A stretch of DNA of 47,905 nt. Source: Candidatus Margulisiibacteriota bacterium (GTDB lineage: Bacteria; Margulisbacteria; WOR-1; JAKLHX01; JBAZKV01). The notes beneath the pieces are model-generated. The model did not search any database. It saw nothing but the letters and a program-made list of their open reading frames with translations, and had not been told where the DNA came from. The translations under genes were made by a program, and so were the position numbers. This document shows, one piece after another, positions 25,357-34,123 of this stretch. The stretch covers positions 1 to 47,905 of the forward strand of contig JBAZKV010000013.1 of the NCBI GenBank assembly GCA_041650635.1, given 5' to 3'. The stretch's first letter is position 1. Each line of letters opens with the position of its first letter.

Positions 25357-26676
25357 TTAGGCCTGTCTTTGCGCCATCCTGTTCATTGCGTCAACTAATT
25401 GTATATCTTTTTTGGCAAAAGAGTCAATCTCCAAGGCAAGCGCCAGCATTGCGGATGAGATGGTATTCTCCTCTTTTTTGATGTCTAAAATTCCGGATTC
25501 AACTTTTGCATAGTATTGTTCAAGGGCATTCTTTATCTGCTCAAGTTTTAAATAATACTTTTCGAGCTCTGCTTTTTTCCTTTCCTCAAGTTCCTGTGAC
25601 TGCTTTTCCAGTTCTTCAACAAGTATCGTATAAGCGTTACGCAGCTTCCCCATTGCGATAAGCAACAGCACAGACGAAGCCAGGCTGTTATCAGCTTTTT
25701 CATAAGAGGTTAAGCCAAGGGTGATCCTGCCGGCCTCTAGCTTAGCCAGGTTTTGTTTGGGTGCCTGGTCACAATAGGATAGGAGTTCAGAAAGAAGCTC
25801 AGGCTTTATCCCTATTCCTAATTTGATAATTTCTTTTGCAAAGCTCTTTGCGGCTAGCTGCACTTTATTGGACATCTCATTAAAGAGTATTCTATTCTTA
25901 TCCCTGACATGTGCGCGTGAAGAGCTTTCAAGCCTTGAGTAGCTTAAAAAGAGACTTGCCTGCGCTTCGGCCGTTTCTTCGGCCTTCTGTTTCGGCATAT
26001 GGCGCAGTGCGCGTTCCGTCAAAGGAGAATAGACCAGGACAGCTTTTCCAAAACCGATATATAGTTCCGCTATGAACTCGTCTGCCGAATGCCCGTTCAT
26101 GCCGACAAGTTCAATGGTTCGGTTAATGCGGCCTTCAATATTTGACAGAAAACCGCCTATTCTGGTCTCGTCAAGCTGAGGCCAGATGGAATACAGCTCT
26201 TCTCCAAAAGTGCTGAACAGATCTTTTATCCATTCTCCATGCTCATGGAGCCTGCCGGTGGCAAATAGGAGCCTATCGATGTGTTCGCGAGTTTCTCTGC
26301 CCTCCTGTTTTGCCTTAACCAACTCCTCATAAGCGCTGTCCCATCTTATAAGCATGTGCTTAGTCTTTAAAGAGTGGAGTTTTGCTAACTCGGAAAGGAA
26401 CTCTGCCGTAAATTGCGTGTCATTAAGCCGTGTCTGCCAGTTTGGATAAAGCTCCATTTTGGCGAGATATAGATCTATTGTTAATTTCGACAGCGCGCGG
26501 AATTCCTGGCGGGAGTCAGATCCGCGTTCAAGGCTGAGACGAAGCCTTTCGAAAGACTCGTTCCACGATGTTTTTATTGATTCATAAGAGGAGTTTGAAG
26601 CCTGTTTTTTCTGAAGCTCCAGCATTGCTTGAGTGATCAAACTATTAACCGACAATGTTATGCCGATCGTAAACAT
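25357..26676 (-). CDS. Unrecognised long alpha-helical protein, 439 aa, with C-terminal coiled coil
   Basis: Almost wholly helical, with no hydrophobic leader. Residues about 340-405 (LVEELEKQSQELEERKKAELEKYYLKLEQIKNALEQYYAKVESG) form a coiled coil. The middle is rich in Leu, Glu and Lys; the end is DSFAKKDIQLVDAMNRMAQRQA. The start ATG 26676 has GAGGG upstream. A variant sigma-28-like promoter lies 19-46 bases upstream, so this gene and the 153-aa gene may be transcribed separately from the larger operon. Coiled-coil helical proteins of this size occur as scaffolds or regulators in secretion systems, but no family is recognised. Confidence 0.8.
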   Translation of the reverse strand: MFTIGITLSVNSLITQAMLELQKKQASNSSYESIKTSWNESFERLRLSLERGSDSRQEFRALSKLTIDLYLAKMELYPNWQTRLNDTQFTAEFLSELAKLHSLKTKHMLIRWDSAYEELVKAKQEGRETREHIDRLLFATGRLHEHGEWIKDLFSTFGEELYSIWPQLDETRIGGFLSNIEGRINRTIELVGMNGHSADEFIAELYIGFGKAVLVYSPLTERALRHMPKQKAEETAEAQASLFLSYSRLESSSRAHVRDKNRILFNEMSNKVQLAAKSFAKEIIKLGIGIKPELLSELLSYCDQAPKQNLAKLEAGRITLGLTSYEKADNSLASSVLLLIAMGKLRNAYTILVEELEKQSQELEERKKAELEKYYLKLEQIKNALEQYYAKVESGILDIKKEENTISSAMLALALEIDSFAKKDIQLVDAMNRMAQRQA

Positions 26677-26694
26677 CCTATGCCCTCTACATAT

Positions 26695-26722
26695 ATATCT
26701 TTAACTGATAGACCGGATTTCA
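26695..26722 (-). promoter_or_regulatory. Sigma-28-like promoter, variant, inside the cluster
   Basis: Minus strand TGAAATCC (26722-26715), 12 bases, AAAGATAT (26702-26695). Spacing matches the other sites, but the -10 lacks the C of CGATA, so it is the weakest of the nine. The predicted start is near 26688, 12 bases before the ATG. Confidence 0.35.
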
Positions 26723-26739
26723 CCAAAAAGAAGGTTTTG

Positions 26740-27213
26740 TCAAATCCTTATGGAGGTGCCTTTTCTGGCAATATCTAGGGCAATTTCGGAAGGATCGGCC
26801 TTTTGCGAGGCTTTTACGGCCTTGTCGCTGTTAAGAATGGCGTTCTCCACCATAGACATGTCTATCTGTGCCATGGCGGTGTTAATGCCGCTTACAGCCT
26901 CTCTAACGAGCGAGGCTCCAGCGCTGTCGCCGCCGGCTATCATCGAAACCCCCTGCCCCATTTGACGGAGGTCGTTCAAAATAGCCTGCATGTTCATCCT
27001 GGTTGAGGTTGAATTTTCGTGAGGCATAAGACTGGTTATGTGAAGCATATTGTTAAGACAGGTGTTTATCTGCTCAACGGCTTCAAGGACAGGCGCTGCT
27101 TTAGAAGCAGGAAGGTTTTGGGCCATTTCCATAATGCTCTGGGCCATCGCAGCCATAGGATTGATGTCGTCCCTGCCTTTTGAAAAGCTGCCCACGGCTT
27201 CGATCGCACTCAT
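26740..27213 (-). CDS. Unrecognised Met/Ala-rich helical protein, 157 aa
   Basis: MSAIEAVGSFSKGRDDINPMAAMAQSIMEMAQNL, with AAGGAG in the end of the upstream gene. Helical, Met-rich (18 Met), no signal peptide or membrane helix. Its size and composition resemble the 153-aa protein two genes on. The tail ALDIARKGTSIRI is short and basic. It starts one base after the 258-aa gene. Function unknown. Confidence 0.8.
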   Translation of the reverse strand: MSAIEAVGSFSKGRDDINPMAAMAQSIMEMAQNLPASKAAPVLEAVEQINTCLNNMLHITSLMPHENSTSTRMNMQAILNDLRQMGQGVSMIAGGDSAGASLVREAVSGINTAMAQIDMSMVENAILNSDKAVKASQKADPSEIALDIARKGTSIRI

Positions 27214-27214
27214 G

Positions 27215-27991
27215 CTAGGTCTCCTTTTGAATTGACGCTATAGCCAGTCTTGATCTTGCCAGCGGGTCCTCTTCCAGCTGAACAAGATATCTTGTAGTGT
27301 TTTTTCTGGAACGCTCGTTGTTCCTGTTGATATCCTCCACGAGCCTGAGCCATTTTTCCGTTTCATGGGCTTGCAGTTCTTTGTCAAGCCAGTATCCGTA
27401 AGGGCTCTGATAGTTGCTAAACAGGCCGGAGTAATCAAAAGTTCGGTATTCTTCCTCATCTTCAGTAAAAGGCCATAGCAATGGGCTAGAGACGGAAGCC
27501 CTTGCCCTTGACGCAATAACGGGACCCGCTGCCTCTTTTAGCATAGCAGCGACCCTGGGGTCTTCTTTTGCCAGAGCATTTAAATGCGCTGCTTCTTTTT
27601 GCAGATGTCCGTCCAGGCGTTTGATCAAGCCTTCTACCTGGACCACCCTTGGGTCTGAATCCGGAACTCCTTTTTTCTTAAGGGCCAGGAGCCCTGCCTG
27701 AAGGTCGGCTCTTAAATGAACCGTCTCTTCGAGCCTTTTCAGCGAAGAGCCGGCTCTTTCAACGGTACTGCCCGATACACCCTTATCCCTTTCAAGTTCT
27801 GACGAGAGCCGCTCTATATTTTCCGGAGCGGTTTTAAGAAGGACATCGAACGGCACCGTAGCGGCAGCGGACGAAGATTTATACGCCGCAACAGCCTCGC
27901 CGGCCCTGTCAAGAGCGGCCTTGGGACTGTAGAGCGGCTGCCGGTCCTCTACCTTAGTCAACCCGTACATATCAAGGAAGTTTATTGTCAT
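27215..27991 (-). CDS. Unrecognised helical protein, 258 aa
   Basis: MTINFLDMYGLTKVEDRQPLY; the YGLT near residue 9 echoes the IYG(I/V)S of two other cluster proteins. The body is helical and Ala/Leu/Glu-rich. Around residues 180-200 it has an aromatic stretch (DYSGLFSNYQSPYGYWLDKELQ). No export signal of the Sec type. It is separated by one base from both neighbours. Function unknown. Confidence 0.8.
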   Translation of the reverse strand: MTINFLDMYGLTKVEDRQPLYSPKAALDRAGEAVAAYKSSSAAATVPFDVLLKTAPENIERLSSELERDKGVSGSTVERAGSSLKRLEETVHLRADLQAGLLALKKKGVPDSDPRVVQVEGLIKRLDGHLQKEAAHLNALAKEDPRVAAMLKEAAGPVIASRARASVSSPLLWPFTEDEEEYRTFDYSGLFSNYQSPYGYWLDKELQAHETEKWLRLVEDINRNNERSRKNTTRYLVQLEEDPLARSRLAIASIQKET

Positions 27992-27992
27992 T

Positions 27993-29699
27993 TTATATCC
28001 TCGAATCTATCAGTTTGAGTTTTTTGCCGATCCTTCTGTTCAACACACTGGCCATAAAGCTTCCCTTGTTGGCTTCGTAGTCTTTTATCCTTTTTTCTCT
28101 GGACTTGATACCCTCCAATTTCTTGACCAGCTTAACAAGATATACCAGTTCTTTTTCCTCGCCGTCAGAGAGCTTTTCCACCCCTTCTTTCTTTTCTCTA
28201 AGGTTCATCAGTTTAAAGACAGAGGATTCATAGACCGTGCTTTCTATCTCTGCTTTTATCTTTTTTATGTCGTCCTGACCCAGGGTTATACCCAACTCTC
28301 TCAGTTTGCCCTCAAGGCTGTTGAGCCTTTTGGATACCATCCTTATCCTTGCTTTGCTTTCGTCAACAAGGAGTACTCTTTCCATGTAAGCTTCTTTTAT
28401 CAGGGCTATCAGTTTGACCCTGGCCAGGCCCAGGGCCTGGTCCTTTATTTCTTTGATCTCTCTGTCGTTAAGCCCCAGTTTTTTCAGTTTTGAGGTCACA
28501 TTCCTCAGTTTGAAAGATGTCCTGAAAAATGTTGCCCAGGTAAAGTTGAGATACCTTTCGGTAAAGACCGCCCTTGCCTGGTCTATCAGAGAGCTCTTTT
28601 CCAGCTCTATGCGCGCGGTTTCGTCCTCTTCTTCCTGCTGCTTTCTTCTTCCGTCGCTTCCCATCTCGTGCTTTGCGTCGTTCTCCTTGCCTATCATGTT
28701 GATGACATTTTCAGGAAGTTCCTGCAGGCCCAGGTCCCATTTTTTGTCCTCCCAGGCCCTGGTCCACTTGGGCAAATCCACCCCCACCCTGTTGGCCAGT
28801 TCGATGAATTTCCCTATCTCTTCTTTGCCGAGCGCCGACTTGGAATTAAGCGCGTCCCTTGCAACATCCTTTTCGAACTCGTTAAGGACGACCGATCTTA
28901 AGATGTCCTCTGCCTCCGCCTTGGCCTTGTCGGTGGTCTTTTGAAGGTCGTAGCCTCCAAAAGAGTGCCCGCCGAGGGATTCGTTTAGGAACGCAAAATC
29001 CAGTATGCTGTTTATGCCTTTTTCGTTGATGGCCCACTCTATGGACTTCTGCGGAGTGGTGAGCCTTTTTAGAAAAGCGTCCTTGATAAGGAGCGCGAGC
29101 TCTTTTCTGGCCTGGCCCCTTACCAGGGTCTGGATATCATGGAACTCCTCGCCGGTCATGCCTTCTTTTTCCAGTTTTGCTCTTACTTCGTCTATCCTGC
29201 GCTTGATGGCGGCCCTGGCATCCGGATTGCCGTCGGCCATTATCAGTTTGGAGGACAGGCTGGCAAATTCGCTGATGCTCTGCTCCATCCCCTGCCCCGA
29301 CTTGCCTTTTGCCCACTGCATTATCTTCTGCCTGGAAGAAACGCGCTTCATCCCGTTGATCTCTTCTTTGATGCCTTTGTTGTCGGAAGAAAGGAGTTCT
29401 TTGCTGTCATCGGAGCTGTCGTCCGAAGACCTCAGTTTTTCCTTGAGGCCTTTTATGTTGGTCTCTCCGCTCTTTAACTGGCTTACCACCCCCATGGTGC
29501 TAAGCGCGTTCAGGGACCTTGTCATGATGTTCTTTTCAAGATTGTCAACATCGGACATAAGGTCAAGCGACCTCTTTATCTCCTGCGTCTTTTCGGTCTG
29601 CGTGCCTTTGTTGAGGACATTCTGCAGATTTTGCGTGGCCCAGGTATTCCCTATCTGAGCCATCTCCTGCGAGCCGGCCTTGTCAACTATGCTCTGCAT
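27993..29699 (-). CDS. Unrecognised large alpha-helical protein, 568 aa
   Basis: Wholly helical, highly charged. It contains a central Glu/Gln-rich segment (GRRKQQEEEDETARIELEKSSL, near 345-370) and several repeated patterns of the type LTxPQKSIEW / IKEIKDQALGLARVKLIALIKEAYMERVLL. The two LIK(E/D)A(Y/F)(M/L) blocks (around 207 and 440) suggest an internal duplication. The same motif style (ELGIxxxxxEIRELTIDACLARIEKL) occurs in the 151-aa protein at 30966. There is no signal peptide. It overlaps the glycosyltransferase gene by 13 bases. No family is recognised; a gatekeeper or scaffold role would be a guess. Confidence 0.8.
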   Translation of the reverse strand: MQSIVDKAGSQEMAQIGNTWATQNLQNVLNKGTQTEKTQEIKRSLDLMSDVDNLEKNIMTRSLNALSTMGVVSQLKSGETNIKGLKEKLRSSDDSSDDSKELLSSDNKGIKEEINGMKRVSSRQKIMQWAKGKSGQGMEQSISEFASLSSKLIMADGNPDARAAIKRRIDEVRAKLEKEGMTGEEFHDIQTLVRGQARKELALLIKDAFLKRLTTPQKSIEWAINEKGINSILDFAFLNESLGGHSFGGYDLQKTTDKAKAEAEDILRSVVLNEFEKDVARDALNSKSALGKEEIGKFIELANRVGVDLPKWTRAWEDKKWDLGLQELPENVINMIGKENDAKHEMGSDGRRKQQEEEDETARIELEKSSLIDQARAVFTERYLNFTWATFFRTSFKLRNVTSKLKKLGLNDREIKEIKDQALGLARVKLIALIKEAYMERVLLVDESKARIRMVSKRLNSLEGKLRELGITLGQDDIKKIKAEIESTVYESSVFKLMNLREKKEGVEKLSDGEEKELVYLVKLVKKLEGIKSREKRIKDYEANKGSFMASVLNRRIGKKLKLIDSRI

Positions 29700-30814
29700 T
29701 GCTCAACCTCTTTCTTTAACAGTCCAAGCAACTGTGAAGCGCTTTCATTCTCGGGCTGAAAACTCTTTACGGTCTCAAGATGAGGGATAGCTTCGCTGTA
29801 GCGTTTTTCGGACACCAGGCAGTTGGCATAGAACAAATGTCTCATCACATTCCAGCACAGGTCGTTGCTGGGCAGCACGGGATGCTGTTTTTTGGGAAGA
29901 GAGACCGCCTTCTCCAGCAGGGCAAAGGCTTCCTGCAGCCTGCCCATAGAAAGGAGGGAGCCTGCTGCTATGCAGTAGCCTTCGGCGTTATCAGCGTTGC
30001 ACTCTATCGCCAGCATAGCCTCGTGTGCGGCCTTTTTGTGGTCCTGAAAGCGGAATGCCGTCCAGGCCTTGCCCAGATGTGCTCCTTCCCGGATGTATTT
30101 TGAAAGACCATCGTTCGTATTACAGACGGCGATCACTTTGTTAAATGTCTCTTCCGCCTCAACAAACCTCTCAAGATCCAGGTATCTCATGCCCAGAAGG
30201 AGCAGGTATACGGGATCAGAAGGATTATTCTGCGACACTTTTTCAAAAAGGCGGGCCCTTTCCGAGTTCTTATGCTTCATCTTTTCTTCGGGCAGGTTCC
30301 TGCCCCAGTGGTAAAGCGAGATGCCGTCATATTTTTCCGCTTCCGGCATAGAGCCCGAAGGAGCGGTCACCTGTTCGTTAATAGGCCTGGTAAAGTGAAA
30401 GCCCTTGTTGTTCCTGAAGACCTTGTCCCTGTAATAGGAATTGTAAGCCTCTTTGGTGCCGTAGGGGCATTCTTTAACAACAACATGGACCGTATCGGCT
30501 GCCGTCCTGTCCAGACGGTAGCGGAGCTTTTCCAGGTCCTGCTCTTCGATAAGTTCGTCGGCATCGAACCAGGCTATCCAGTCCGAATCCGCACGGGCTA
30601 TGGAATTGTTCCTGGCGGCAGAAAAATCGTTATTCCACTCATAGTCGAACACTTCCGCGCCCAGGGCTTTTGCCGTTTCTTTTGTGTCATCGGTAGAACC
30701 GGTATCAACAACAATGACCCTGTTGCAGCCTGCCACAAGCGACGGCAGTGTTTGCCTCAAGTTGTCCGCTTCGTTCTTAACTATCATGCAGACATTCAGG
30801 CTTGTCTTGAACAT
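29687..30814 (-). CDS. Family 2 glycosyltransferase with C-terminal TPR repeats
   Basis: 375 residues. GT-A fold: LNVCMIVKNEADNLRQTLPSL (6-26), VIVVDTGSTDDTKETAKALGAEVFDYEW, FSAARNNSIARADSDWIAWFDADE with the metal-binding DAD near 88. Residues about 190-375 hold TPR-like helices (PVYLLLLGMRYLDLERFVEAEETFNKVI; YAEAIPHLETV-like). GT2-TPR proteins often sit beside flagellin or surface-protein genes and glycosylate them. It is the only recognisable enzyme in the cluster operon, so it may modify the small proteins, by inference. The start ATG 30814 lies inside the 57-aa gene. Confidence 0.88.
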   Translation of the reverse strand: MFKTSLNVCMIVKNEADNLRQTLPSLVAGCNRVIVVDTGSTDDTKETAKALGAEVFDYEWNNDFSAARNNSIARADSDWIAWFDADELIEEQDLEKLRYRLDRTAADTVHVVVKECPYGTKEAYNSYYRDKVFRNNKGFHFTRPINEQVTAPSGSMPEAEKYDGISLYHWGRNLPEEKMKHKNSERARLFEKVSQNNPSDPVYLLLLGMRYLDLERFVEAEETFNKVIAVCNTNDGLSKYIREGAHLGKAWTAFRFQDHKKAAHEAMLAIECNADNAEGYCIAAGSLLSMGRLQEAFALLEKAVSLPKKQHPVLPSNDLCWNVMRHLFYANCLVSEKRYSEAIPHLETVKSFQPENESASQLLGLLKKEVEQCRA

Positions 30815-30969
30815 GTTACGCCTTTCATTTTGTTCAAAAACGCTTTGTCCAAAGCCTCTTTACTTCTCTTTGCGGCGGCTTCGAGCGAGGCCACCCTGGT
30901 CTCCAGCCTGGTTATAAGCAGCCCGGTTTTGTAGATCTTCGACTTTAGTTGTTCTGCTTCTTTTTTCAT
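30796..30969 (-). CDS. Small coiled-coil protein, 57 aa
   Basis: The frame is MKKEAEQLKSKIYKTG, then LLITRLETRVASLEAAAKRS and KEALDKAFLNK. It starts with an ATGA overlap on the 151-aa gene and ends inside the glycosyltransferase gene. Heptad spacing of Leu/Ile/Val suggests a coiled coil. The tight overlaps on both sides argue for a real, translationally coupled gene. Function unknown; a chaperone or linker is possible. Confidence 0.65.
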   Translation of the reverse strand: MKKEAEQLKSKIYKTGLLITRLETRVASLEAAAKRSKEALDKAFLNKMKGVTCSRQA

Positions 30970-31421
30970 ATGGAATAGGCCTCCGCGGCGCCTTCTGCCA
31001 TCATGAGTTTTGTCTCGAGTTCGAGGCGGTTCTCTTTAAGCTTTTCTATCCTGGCAAGGCAGGCATCGATGGTCAGTTCCCTTATTTCGTTCTCGCTCAT
31101 CTCTATCCCGAGTTCTTTGAGCTTAACTATGATCTGCTTGATGCCCCACTGCATAAAGGCCCTGGTGGCCTTTGAGGCCTTTACCATCTGCTGGTCGCCA
31201 AGGAACTCGCCGAGTTCCATCAAAAGGTAGCAGACAGCGTCCTTTTTGGCCTCGGTAAGGGCGCTCTTTAACTCGGCTACGGAGGCTCCCGCCTGCTCCA
31301 GCTGCATCTTTTTGATCGCTGCCTGAGACGCTTTTATCTCAACAATGAACTTGTTGCTGTTCTTAAAGCGTCCCGAAAGGATGTTTATATATTCGCCAAG
31401 CAGTGTGTCTTTGTCAGCCAT
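30966..31421 (-). CDS. Unrecognised helical protein, 151 aa
   Basis: MADKDTLLGEYINILSGRFKNSNKF, then a run of amphipathic helices. ELGIEMSENEIRELTIDACLARIEKLKENRLELETKLMMAEGAAEAYSI closes the protein. The segment ELGIxxxxxEIRELTIDACLARI resembles KLGLNDREIKEIKDQALGLARVKLIALI in the 568-aa protein, so the two may be distantly related. No signal peptide. It starts one base after the 125-aa gene. Function unknown. Confidence 0.8.
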   Translation of the reverse strand: MADKDTLLGEYINILSGRFKNSNKFIVEIKASQAAIKKMQLEQAGASVAELKSALTEAKKDAVCYLLMELGEFLGDQQMVKASKATRAFMQWGIKQIIVKLKELGIEMSENEIRELTIDACLARIEKLKENRLELETKLMMAEGAAEAYSI

Positions 31422-31422
31422 C

Positions 31423-31800
31423 TTATGCCTCTTTCCCTGTCAGCGCCGCGCCGAGGTCTGCCAGCATTCCCTTAAGCCCCGCGGCCATTTTTAAAAGATC
31501 GTAGGCCTCTTTGTTGTCCCTGTGCTTTTCTTCGTCGCTTACCGCCTTTACGGTCTGCCCCTTGGCGGCTGCCGTTCTTCTGGTCCTGTTCTCGCTGCGC
31601 TCGGCATAGGAGGCGGTGCCGTCCGTTCTGACCGCCTTTGAGGACGATGCCGCCGGGGCTACCGAGGTGGAAAGGGTGACCTGGTCATAGCCATAGTGGC
31701 TGGAATTCTGTGCGTTCTGCGGCCTTACTGTATTTTGCTGCGCAGAAGCGGAGGACTGGACCCCCTGGTGGTGAGAAACTCCGTATATATTAGCCGCCAT
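31423..31800 (-). CDS. Unrecognised protein, 125 aa, with N-terminal IYGVS; first gene of the long operon
   Basis: MAANIYGVSHHQGVQSSASAQQN, then a Ser/Ala/Gln/Thr-rich, disordered first 80 residues and a helical end. No Sec signal. The IYGVS at residues 5-9 matches IYGIS at residues 3-7 of the 153-aa protein. A low-complexity, Ser/Gln-rich N-terminus followed by helix is typical of type III export substrates, but this is suggestive only. A sigma-28-like promoter lies 50-77 bases upstream. GGGGG serves as the ribosome-binding site. Confidence 0.8.
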   Translation of the reverse strand: MAANIYGVSHHQGVQSSASAQQNTVRPQNAQNSSHYGYDQVTLSTSVAPAASSSKAVRTDGTASYAERSENRTRRTAAAKGQTVKAVSDEEKHRDNKEAYDLLKMAAGLKGMLADLGAALTGKEA

Positions 31801-31849
31801 TAAATGACCCCCAATACGGTATTTGAATGGGATTTTGCTCTCTATGTAT

Positions 31850-31877
31850 ATATCGTCGGAGGGGTGCTTAAACTTGC
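31850..31877 (-). promoter_or_regulatory. Sigma-28-like promoter of the long operon
   Basis: Minus strand GCAAGTTT (31877-31870), 12 bases, GACGATAT (31857-31850). It should drive the 125-aa gene and, by overlaps and one-base gaps, everything down to 24884. Confidence 0.75.
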
Positions 31878-31926
31878 ATCAAATTTCAGGCTTCAGGCTG
31901 ATGGCTAAAGGCAGGGAGGCTGAGGG

Positions 31927-34104
31927 TTATTTCTTTCTGCTCTTTGCCGCCATATTCTTGAGCTCCGCCTGGCGTGATCTCTGTCTTGCCTCGGCGGCCT
32001 GGTTAGCTGCCTGCATCTCGCCTCGCCTCTTTTCGGCATAAGCCTTGTCCCTCTGCTCCTCGGCCTCTTCCATGGCTTCTGTCTGCTTTTTGGCGGCTTT
32101 GTACTCAGCCTTGGCATTAGCATAGTTTCTCTGACTCTTCCACATCTGTATCATAGTCCACACATCCGTGGAGTTTTTGCTGTCCATATACTCGTACGAA
32201 GCAGCGTACCATTGATTCCATGTGCAAGAAGGCATTGATCTGTAGAAAGGGTTATTTTGTTCTTTGCCATTATAAAACACATAAGGTGATTCTATTTGAT
32301 CTTTTCCTATCCCTTCTTTCACCATATTTACCTTATCCCCATTACCATAATAAGTGCCATAGGACGCATACAATTTACAAAAAAGACCATCTGCGCCGAG
32401 AGTGGGATTTGATGTCAGGGTTAATGTCTGGTGCAAGGCTTCAAGCTTGCTGGATATATGCATCCTGTTGGGGTCCAGTGCCGATGGGTCTTCAGTTTCA
32501 GGATCGTTATCGGCATCGGCACAGAGAACCTTTTTCAGGTCAGCATAAGCCGAGACAAACAACTCCAGAAAACTATATCTTTCCCCCTGGCTGTTTATAT
32601 ATACATAGCCACTGTGTGCAGCATCAGAGGAATTACCCCTATATATCATCTGTCTCATGGCATAGGTAACGGGATGAATATAACTGGTTAGTTGGCTTAG
32701 AATACCCATGTGAAAATCACTGATCCCCTTTTCCTTATTGTCCTTACTCCAGGAATTGCTGATGTCTACATACTGGCTATAATCTTCAAGCCCAAGGCCT
32801 CTGTAGTCCCATCCTCCGACCAGGTCAAAAATACCCGAAGAGATCATCAGGATGGAATAGACCATTTTTTGTGCAAAATTCACTGTTTTCAGCGATGATT
32901 TTGCCTTGTCAAGCATTCCGTCCGTTAAGTTATCTGTATCACCGATATAATCCGAATATTTGTATGAGGAGTTCCCAACCAAATAAGAGTATGGATTTGC
33001 ATTTAATTCTTCCGATATCCAGGCTATTGAACCGTTCTCGCCTGCTTTTATGCTTGCCATGAACTCATCCAGTCCCGTCTCATAACGCACGGTATCATCC
33101 AGCAGAGAGGACGAAAGCCCAGTGTCGAAATCCTTCACAAACCTCCCGTTCGCGTCGTAAATCCCGTATTTTATTGTGCTGCCTGTTGTGTCAAATTGGC
33201 TGGCAAAATCGTGGTCAATGCCGGCCTCAGATCTTGACGGTATCTTAAAATATTCTGAAAAAGTCGGCATTGTCAGATACCTTCTTCCCCAATCATCGTC
33301 TTTCCACAACCCCATCATGAATTCTTCCGCAAAGTTTATATCGGTGGGATGAACGAGGGGAATCATTTCTGAAGGGTCCTCAAACTGGGTTATCAACGGC
33401 GTCATCGCATAATTTCCGGCGCTTTCAAAAGACGAGACATGGAGGCCTTGAACTTGCTCCGTGCTTTTTTTGTCGCTCAAAAGACTATCGCTTCTTATAA
33501 ATGGTATGCCTGTTTGATTTCCGCCAAGGCTTATCAACCTCTGATAATGAGCGTGATCAGTAACGACGGGTTTTCTTAACACGGTATGGTCGTTTTCATC
33601 GTCAACCTGCACGGTAGAATTTCTTACAAGGTCCATAAAACCGAACGGGTCGGTGGGGTCCATATCGGGATTTCCACCGCTGCTGTAGCCGCTCAAACAG
33701 GTCCGGACATCTGCCCCGCTCATATTCTTATATTTAAACCCGTTGGCTACCTTGCTTTTCTCTTTTGCTTCGTCCAGGAGGTCTTTTCCTCTATAATCCC
33801 TCACACTTATATCTTTTCCGTCTTCTATCTCCATAGTCTGTTCTATTCCGTCCTCATCGGTGTAACTAACGGAATGGTTGCTGCTTTTTCCCATGTACTC
33901 GTACATCCATTTGAACATTTCGAAGAACTTAAGGCTGGTTTTTTCCCACTTATCGTACCCGGCTTCTCCATCCCTTGCTTCGAAGACATATTTTTTCCCG
34001 TCCCCCGCCCAAGCTTCCGGAATGTATTGTTTAACCGGAGGTGCTACAGATGTTCCCATAAGAGGGGCTTCGTAGGTGGGATATCTCTTTGCAAGAAAGA
34101 ACAT
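31927..34104 (-). CDS. Unrecognised large protein, 725 aa, with charged C-terminal helix
   Basis: MFFLAKRYPTYEAPLMGTSVAPPVKQYIPEAW. Residues 1-600 look mixed and globular with many aromatics, Asp and Asn. One hydrophobic stretch (QKMVYSILMISSGIFDLVGG, about 412-431) could be a buried or membrane-associated helix. Residues about 655-725 are a long Ala/Glu/Lys/Arg/Gln helix (AEYKAAKKQTEAMEEAEEQRDKAYAEKRRGEMQAANQ). No Sec signal. It follows the 110-aa gene after 19 bases in the same operon. It is by far the largest protein of the sigma-28-like regulon and could be an effector, tip or toxin-like component; nothing in it proves this. Confidence 0.8.
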   Translation of the reverse strand: MFFLAKRYPTYEAPLMGTSVAPPVKQYIPEAWAGDGKKYVFEARDGEAGYDKWEKTSLKFFEMFKWMYEYMGKSSNHSVSYTDEDGIEQTMEIEDGKDISVRDYRGKDLLDEAKEKSKVANGFKYKNMSGADVRTCLSGYSSGGNPDMDPTDPFGFMDLVRNSTVQVDDENDHTVLRKPVVTDHAHYQRLISLGGNQTGIPFIRSDSLLSDKKSTEQVQGLHVSSFESAGNYAMTPLITQFEDPSEMIPLVHPTDINFAEEFMMGLWKDDDWGRRYLTMPTFSEYFKIPSRSEAGIDHDFASQFDTTGSTIKYGIYDANGRFVKDFDTGLSSSLLDDTVRYETGLDEFMASIKAGENGSIAWISEELNANPYSYLVGNSSYKYSDYIGDTDNLTDGMLDKAKSSLKTVNFAQKMVYSILMISSGIFDLVGGWDYRGLGLEDYSQYVDISNSWSKDNKEKGISDFHMGILSQLTSYIHPVTYAMRQMIYRGNSSDAAHSGYVYINSQGERYSFLELFVSAYADLKKVLCADADNDPETEDPSALDPNRMHISSKLEALHQTLTLTSNPTLGADGLFCKLYASYGTYYGNGDKVNMVKEGIGKDQIESPYVFYNGKEQNNPFYRSMPSCTWNQWYAASYEYMDSKNSTDVWTMIQMWKSQRNYANAKAEYKAAKKQTEAMEEAEEQRDKAYAEKRRGEMQAANQAAEARQRSRQAELKNMAAKSRKK

Positions 34105-34123
34105 TCTCTAAATATACCTTTCT

